Source of the DNA: Leptospira perolatii
GTDB taxonomy: Bacteria; Spirochaetota; Leptospiria; Leptospirales; Leptospiraceae
DNA: 64,000 nt
Direction: 5' to 3'
Assembly (NCBI RefSeq): GCF_002811875.1
Contig: NZ_NPDZ01000002.1
Coordinates: 427,094 to 491,093, forward strand
Below the pieces are notes generated by a model that did not search any database, had not been told where the DNA came from, and saw only the letters and a list, made by a program, of their open reading frames with translations. Positions within the stretch are counted from its first letter, which is position 1; the number at the start of each line of letters is the position of its first letter. Positions 58,577 through 64,000 of the stretch are shown piece by piece. Position numbers and translations under genes: made by a program.

Positions 58577-59134
58577 ATGAGAAACAATCTGACAGCAACT
58601 ACCAAAGGACTGATTCGAATCGTAAGTTGCCTCTTTGTATCTATGCTCGCACTGTCCTGTTCCTCCGGAAAAATCCAGATATTGCCGGAACCAGTTATGG
58701 AGCAAATTACATTTCGATCTCTTCCGGTTTGCGTAAACGCATGGTTTTGTGGCGCGGGAGATTCCGGATCTTTGAGTGTCCGCGGACTTTTGAATAATCG
58801 ATCAGGGGAAAAAACTCTCTTTTTAGAATACTATATGAGCACTTTTGAAGAGAGCTTTCCAGTTGGCTTATCTCTAAAACTAGATCAAACCTGGCACAAT
58901 TTGCGAAAAGTTTCCACCGAATACGGTCAGAATGTTCGAGTCGTGTCTCTATTGCCGGTGGATGTTTATGAGAAGATCCAACAAGCGAAGGAGGTCCAAT
59001 TCAGCTTTACGTCCCGCGAAAAAACTGTCACACATCCACTTTCAAAGAGTGATCTGAATTCTCTGCAAAAGTACTTATCAGAAACTAAATCCAGCCTAGA
59101 TACTTACGCAAAGCTGAATATCGCAAATCACTAA
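58577..59134 (+). CDS. Lipoprotein of unknown function
   Basis: From ATG 58577, with GCAGGAG upstream, the 185-residue product is a lipoprotein (LFVSMLALSC, Cys26, followed by SSGK). The mature part has RSLPVCVNAWFCGAGDSGSLSVRGLLN with two close Cys and then mixed strands and helices (EYYMSTFEESFPVGLSLKLD). No domain recognised. The longer frame from 58487 lacks a ribosome-binding site. It is convergent with lysS, with 15 bases between the stops. Confidence 0.78.
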   Translation: MRNNLTATTKGLIRIVSCLFVSMLALSCSSGKIQILPEPVMEQITFRSLPVCVNAWFCGAGDSGSLSVRGLLNNRSGEKTLFLEYYMSTFEESFPVGLSLKLDQTWHNLRKVSTEYGQNVRVVSLLPVDVYEKIQQAKEVQFSFTSREKTVTHPLSKSDLNSLQKYLSETKSSLDTYAKLNIANH

Positions 59135-59149
59135 TTGTTGAGAGCAGAG

Positions 59150-60649
<1,500 letters not shown>

Positions 60650-60651
60650 TT

Positions 60652-61293
60652 TTAATTTCCTATCAGTATAAGATACAAGTGTTTTGCCAGCCTTCCGAGA
60701 ATCGATTCCAAGCCCTTCGGCTTTAGGAACCAATCCGATGCACTGTTCTGTTCCGGCACTTTAGAAACAGCTAGATAAATTCCTGCGGGTTCCAAAACGG
60801 ATCTATAGAGTCTGAGCAGTGTAGCAGAATCGTATTGTTTCCCTACGAGTGTGAAAGTTTTCCACTGCCTATCCAATGCTACTTTCAATAAGGTCTTAGG
60901 AAAGTCTTGGGATCCGGAAGCAATCGTGTAAACCAAGATCTTAGTTTCGTCTACTCCTTGTTCCTTCAGAAAGCTTTGCAAACTCTCTGTTAGATCTTCT
61001 GAAATCCCCAAATCAGATTCTGGAGTGCTAGGGGAATAGAGAACCACGATATTAGGCGCTAAGCCTTTCTTCCACAAGGTCGCCGCTTGCTTGCATTTGT
61101 CTTTTCTCGCGGTCTCGATCGCTTCCAATACGATTGCGTCAGACTTCTTAGCTTCTGCATTCGATGTAAGTAAAAATGGAGCACAGAAAAATAATAGTAA
61201 ACCGAGAAGCAAAAGAGAAAGGAAACCGTAGGAAACTAATCTAGCTTTTTGCAGGAATTCCTGCACAGATAAAGATCCTGGATTTGCGGACAT
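60652..61293 (-). CDS. DUF218/YdcF-like membrane-anchored protein
   Basis: The 213-residue product has a membrane segment ([21 protein letters not shown]) and a following domain that resembles DUF218/YdcF/SanA proteins: [40 protein letters not shown], then [26 protein letters not shown] and [23 protein letters not shown]. The usual Glu-rich core is weaker than in YdcF, so confidence is moderate. It is the first gene of the unit with lysS. Confidence 0.65.
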   Translation of the reverse strand: MSANPGSLSVQEFLQKARLVSYGFLSLLLLGLLLFFCAPFLLTSNAEAKKSDAIVLEAIETARKDKCKQAATLWKKGLAPNIVVLYSPSTPESDLGISEDLTESLQSFLKEQGVDETKILVYTIASGSQDFPKTLLKVALDRQWKTFTLVGKQYDSATLLRLYRSVLEPAGIYLAVSKVPEQNSASDWFLKPKGLESILGRLAKHLYLILIGN

Positions 61294-61350
61294 TTTACGT
61301 TTTGCCTAACCAATCCGGAGTAGTTTGCTTGGATTTTGTTCGAAGGGAGG

Positions 61351-61436
<86 letters not shown>

Positions 61437-61481
61437 TTGCGATTGACAGGATGGGGGAGGTCATGGGGGCGTCAAGAAAAA

Positions 61482-62153
61482 TCATACCAGCTGATACTTC
61501 TTCTTCTGCTTCTTATCTTTAGGATCCAAAATAAATCTTTCCGGATGAAATACAATGTCCCAGTATCTTCTTGCGTAAGCAACAACTCCGATAGAAAGAA
61601 TTAAGATCAGTACATATCCTGAATATTCCGGATGCTGTATGAAATGATCTTTAGGATATTGATGGGATATTAATGGCAGACTCATGTACCAAAGCACTGT
61701 AGCTGCCACGATTCCTACTCCGATTTTTCCCCACCAGTTCGGCTTGCCTTGGATTCCTCTTTTTAAGTAAAGGAAGCCACCTAACCAAATTCCTAAAATC
61801 TCTCTAAGAATATAAATCAATAAAATCCATAATGGAAATTCGTAGTAGTGAACAATTACTGATAGCCCGCCAACCGTGACGATCTTATCGCAAATCGGAT
61901 CCAAGTATCTTCCCAAAACCGATTCCTGTCCCAAGAGTCTTGCTAGAAATCCGTCTAAGTAATCTGTCAATACAGCTCCGATGCAAGTAGCAATCGAGAA
62001 AAAAAGATACTCACTATTTTTGGGAGATTCTATATGCTTGCGGGTGAAATACATGAAGAACGGAAGCATGAGAACTCGGCTTACGGAAAGAAAATTAGAA
62101 ATCGTGAAGATTCTATCTTCTAACAAATCTTTCGGTTTTTTCTCTTGCAGCAT
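61482..62153 (-). CDS. CDP-alcohol phosphatidyltransferase (PgsA-like)
   Basis: Enzymes of this family join a CDP-diacylglycerol with an alcohol acceptor, for example glycerol-3-phosphate to form phosphatidylglycerol phosphate. The 223-residue protein has several membrane segments and the diagnostic D-DG-AR-G-D-D pattern in DYLDGFLARLLGQESVLGRY then LDPICDK (about residues 65-92 from this start). The start could be ATG 62153 (GAGAG 9 bases upstream) or TTG 62186 (GGAG 10 bases upstream). Exact head-group specificity is not readable. The gene lies just upstream of the tRNA-Leu gene on the same strand. Confidence 0.85.
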   Translation of the reverse strand: MLQEKKPKDLLEDRIFTISNFLSVSRVLMLPFFMYFTRKHIESPKNSEYLFFSIATCIGAVLTDYLDGFLARLLGQESVLGRYLDPICDKIVTVGGLSVIVHYYEFPLWILLIYILREILGIWLGGFLYLKRGIQGKPNWWGKIGVGIVAATVLWYMSLPLISHQYPKDHFIQHPEYSGYVLILILSIGVVAYARRYWDIVFHPERFILDPKDKKQKKKYQLV

Positions 62154-62298
62154 GTTTGAAAACTCTCGGTTAGAAGTGCTTATCAACGGACTATTTCTCC
62201 GATATGTAATAGAATCAAGAAGGTACTTAAAAATTCATCCCTTTTTCGTTGAAAAGGGTTGACCCTGTGGGCTTCCGTACAATCATGTTTATCGAACG

Positions 62299-62373
<75 letters not shown>

Positions 62374-62542
62374 CGGCAAAATCCCCCCAAATCCGAATAG
62401 ACTCGAAGCGAGAAGCTGAGAGCGTTTCGGGATTCCCCAAAATCCCTGTAAAAAGTCTATATTTAGGCCAATTCCTTCGCAACCTGTCGGTCTTTCGCTT
62501 TTCGCAAGATAGAATGGTACCAGAAAATGTAAGGTAGAACCG

Positions 62543-63796
62543 ATGAAACTTTTCAAAATTTTCCTTTGGCTATTTCTAATTGCACTGACTTCTTCCCTCA
62601 TTTTGGCGATGGCCAGTGACAGAATCGGGGAGCATAAATCTAGCACATTCGGAAAAGCCTACGCCGATTTTAAGGCCTCCTGGGGAGGGGAAATTGGAAT
62701 CATTTTACCGAAATTTATCCGAAAAAAGAAAGCCGAAGAAAAGGTGTGGGATGCAAAGTCGGGGAACTATGTTCCGACTCAGACTTTCTTGGACACTGTC
62801 TTAACTCCTGATTCAATCCAGCTTTCGGCAAATCTTGATTATAAAGAGCAATCGTTCTCTTGGTTGAACTTCAATGCGTTCGAAGCGAGCAACGAGGAAA
62901 TCTACGTAATTCAAAACTCAACGAAGGAAACTTTTCCGTTATATTTGAACCTTCAAAGCCTCCTTTTCGTAGATGTTTTGTTAAGCGGAGCAAGTCTATA
63001 TACTGATTTTGTACTAGAAATTCACAACAAAAACAAAGTTCTTACTGACATTCGTTTTAATGAGCCTGCACTCATATGGAGTGATTTCAAACCGGGAGAA
63101 AGCTTAGAAGTCCGGCTCAAATACAAGGTAAAAGGAATCGACGTATTCAGATATTTAACTTCCGAATACAGGAATAGTATTATAAAAAAATTAAATGCAA
63201 AAATTATTGTGAACTCAGATGAGTTCGAATTGTATCGATTCGGTTTATCGCATCGTATCGTCAAGGAGAACGGAAAAACCATTGTTTCATTCAATTTGGA
63301 GAATTTTACCACGACGGAAGATATTGGTATCTCCTTCCTCCAAGCGAATCAATATCTGGATCGAGTAGAAAGTTTAGTGGCGAGGTCTCCTTTAGCCTGT
63401 ATCGTTTTTATTTTAGTAATTTTTGTATTCAGTCAGGTGCAGAAAATCAGATTCAACTATTTGCATTATCTTTTCTTGGTTTCCATTTTAGTTTTCTACT
63501 ATTTGTATGTGACTTACCTAATTCGATTTATCGGAATCTGGCCTACCTTTTTGATTTCCGGGGTTCTAACTGGAATCATGTTCTATGTTTATGCGCCGAG
63601 AGTCTTTGGCAAAGATTTTGCCTACAAGATTATCCTGCCTTCACTCGGATCTCTGACGGTTCTACTCTCCGCTGTCTTCCTTCTCCCGATATTTAGGGGC
63701 TTATTGTTTATCACAATTATGTTTGTCTTCTTCGTGGTCATCATGGTCGCGATTGCTCGATCAAAAGTGGATGACTGGCCTATTTTTGAGGATTGA
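62543..63796 (+). CDS. Multi-pass membrane protein, possibly CreD-like
   Basis: The 417-residue protein has an N-terminal membrane segment (FLWLFLIALTSSLILAM), a 250-residue extracytoplasmic region rich in strands (DFVLEIHNKNKVLTDIRFNEPALIW, LEVRLKYKVKG), and five or six hydrophobic segments at the C-terminus (ACIVFILVIFVFS, YLFLVSILVFYYLYVTYLI, ILPSLGSLTVLLSAVFLLPI). The layout is reminiscent of CreD inner-membrane proteins, but I cannot confirm motif identity. It is a single gene after tRNA-Asp. Confidence 0.7.
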   Translation: MKLFKIFLWLFLIALTSSLILAMASDRIGEHKSSTFGKAYADFKASWGGEIGIILPKFIRKKKAEEKVWDAKSGNYVPTQTFLDTVLTPDSIQLSANLDYKEQSFSWLNFNAFEASNEEIYVIQNSTKETFPLYLNLQSLLFVDVLLSGASLYTDFVLEIHNKNKVLTDIRFNEPALIWSDFKPGESLEVRLKYKVKGIDVFRYLTSEYRNSIIKKLNAKIIVNSDEFELYRFGLSHRIVKENGKTIVSFNLENFTTTEDIGISFLQANQYLDRVESLVARSPLACIVFILVIFVFSQVQKIRFNYLHYLFLVSILVFYYLYVTYLIRFIGIWPTFLISGVLTGIMFYVYAPRVFGKDFAYKIILPSLGSLTVLLSAVFLLPIFRGLLFITIMFVFFVVIMVAIARSKVDDWPIFED

Positions 63797-63846
63797 GTTT
63801 TTTTGGGGGAGGAAAGCCGTTCTGGTATTTGTAATTTTTTTTTGTT

Positions 63847-63861
63847 AAGCCCCGCCCTTGG
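63847..63861 (+). repeat. Partial copy E of the palindromic repeat, cut by an IS
   Basis: AAGCCCCGCCCTTGG at 63847-63861 is the same as the first bases of the repeat hairpin (compare copy B on the minus strand, AAGCCCCGCCCTT, and copies A/D, CCCCGCCCTGG). The rest of the repeat does not follow; the IS-like sequence starts at about 63862. Confidence 0.55.
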
Positions 63862-64000
63862 TATGAACCGGAGACATGGGTAACAGAATAGACCGGGAAC
63901 ATAGGTAACACTAAACAAACGCAAAGGAGGACAAGCCTTTGCCGTGGAAAGAGGTGCGACCGATGGACGAGAAGGTTAAGTTTATTGCTGCCGTGGTAGA
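63862..64000 (+). mobile_element. IS481-like insertion sequence, left part
   Basis: The segment holds two direct repeats, ACCGGAGACATGGGTAACA (63867-63885) and ACCGGGAACATAGGTAACA (63892-63910), identical at 16 of 19 positions and 25 bases apart. These are like the end-proximal sequences that precede IS481-type transposase genes. A transposase start follows at 63939. The right end is outside the window. Confidence 0.75.
63939..64000 (+). CDS. IS481-type transposase, N-terminal part (3' end outside window)
   Basis: The frame from TTG 63939, with AGGAGG 8 bases upstream, reads MPWKEVRPMDEKVKFIAAVV and is open to the window end. This matches the usual beginning of IS481-family transposases, which have an N-terminal helix-turn-helix followed by a DDE catalytic domain. 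Only 20 full codons are present. Confidence 0.75.
   Translation, partial: MPWKEVRPMDEKVKFIAAVV

Overview
This window looks like a chromosomal segment of a Leptospira species. The evidence is the density of spirochete-type lipoproteins (at least ten signal peptides ending in a lipobox Cys), a double-membrane toolkit (LptD, an LpxC-like enzyme, parvulin-like lipoproteins), a moderate G+C content by eye, TTG/GTG starts, and small lipoprotein families that I associate with Leptospira. The G+C seems higher than in L. interrogans, so a higher-G+C clade is my guess; the species cannot be fixed from the sequence alone.

Layout. 1-8659 (+): the 3' part of mfd, a parvulin-N-like lipoprotein, uppP, lptD and a polyprenyl-phosphate sugar transferase, which together form an envelope block. 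8660-11195 (+): gatC, gatA, hisF. 11238-13694 (+): three linked exported proteins sharing two domains (DUF4349 and a second unnamed domain), followed by a decayed hicA toxin remnant. 13838-20280 (-): two lipoproteins (one a lipase-like hydrolase), a SpoU/TrmH methyltransferase with no normal start codon, cysS, an AXE1-type esterase and folD. 20361-22712 (+): asnS and a TPR protein. 22693-27441 (-): an exported protein, a DinG-like helicase and an SNF transporter with overlapping ends. 27706-30285 (+): clpB. 30431-33756 (-): a tandem-HTH regulator, a PpiC-like lipoprotein, a coiled-coil protein and a membrane protein. 33802-34928 (+): a STAS protein and a dolichol-kinase-like enzyme. 35109-39983 (-): lipoprotein, DUF4416, YheT-like hydrolase, small acidic protein, clpP, ftsB-like, eno. 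40118-45343 (+): LpxC-like protein, two tandemly duplicated small lipoproteins, lepA, and a PLP-dependent deaminase-like protein. 45572-48912 (-): sdhB-sdhA-sdhC. 49066-51960 (+): aldo/keto reductase, DUF309, alpha/beta hydrolase. 52123-56247 (+): exported proteins, including a pair of Asp-box lipoproteins. 56357-62153 (-, with 58577-59134 on +): small protein, serA, lipoprotein, lysS, YdcF-like, tRNA-Leu and pgsA-like. 62300-63796 (+): tRNA-Asp and a membrane protein. The right edge enters an IS481-like insertion sequence.

Most of the window is housekeeping DNA. The unusual parts are: a family of about 120-bp GC-rich palindromic intergenic repeats (four full copies plus one that seems to be interrupted by the IS); a tandem duplication of about 790 bp that left a 5' fragment of lepA between the two lipoprotein copies; the cysS/trmH junction, where the second gene can only begin at ATA or by a -1 frameshift; a divergent LpxC homologue that keeps the zinc-site pattern; and the hicA relic. 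I see no CRISPR array, prophage, rRNA operon or defence island, and I cannot point to a complete previously undescribed system.
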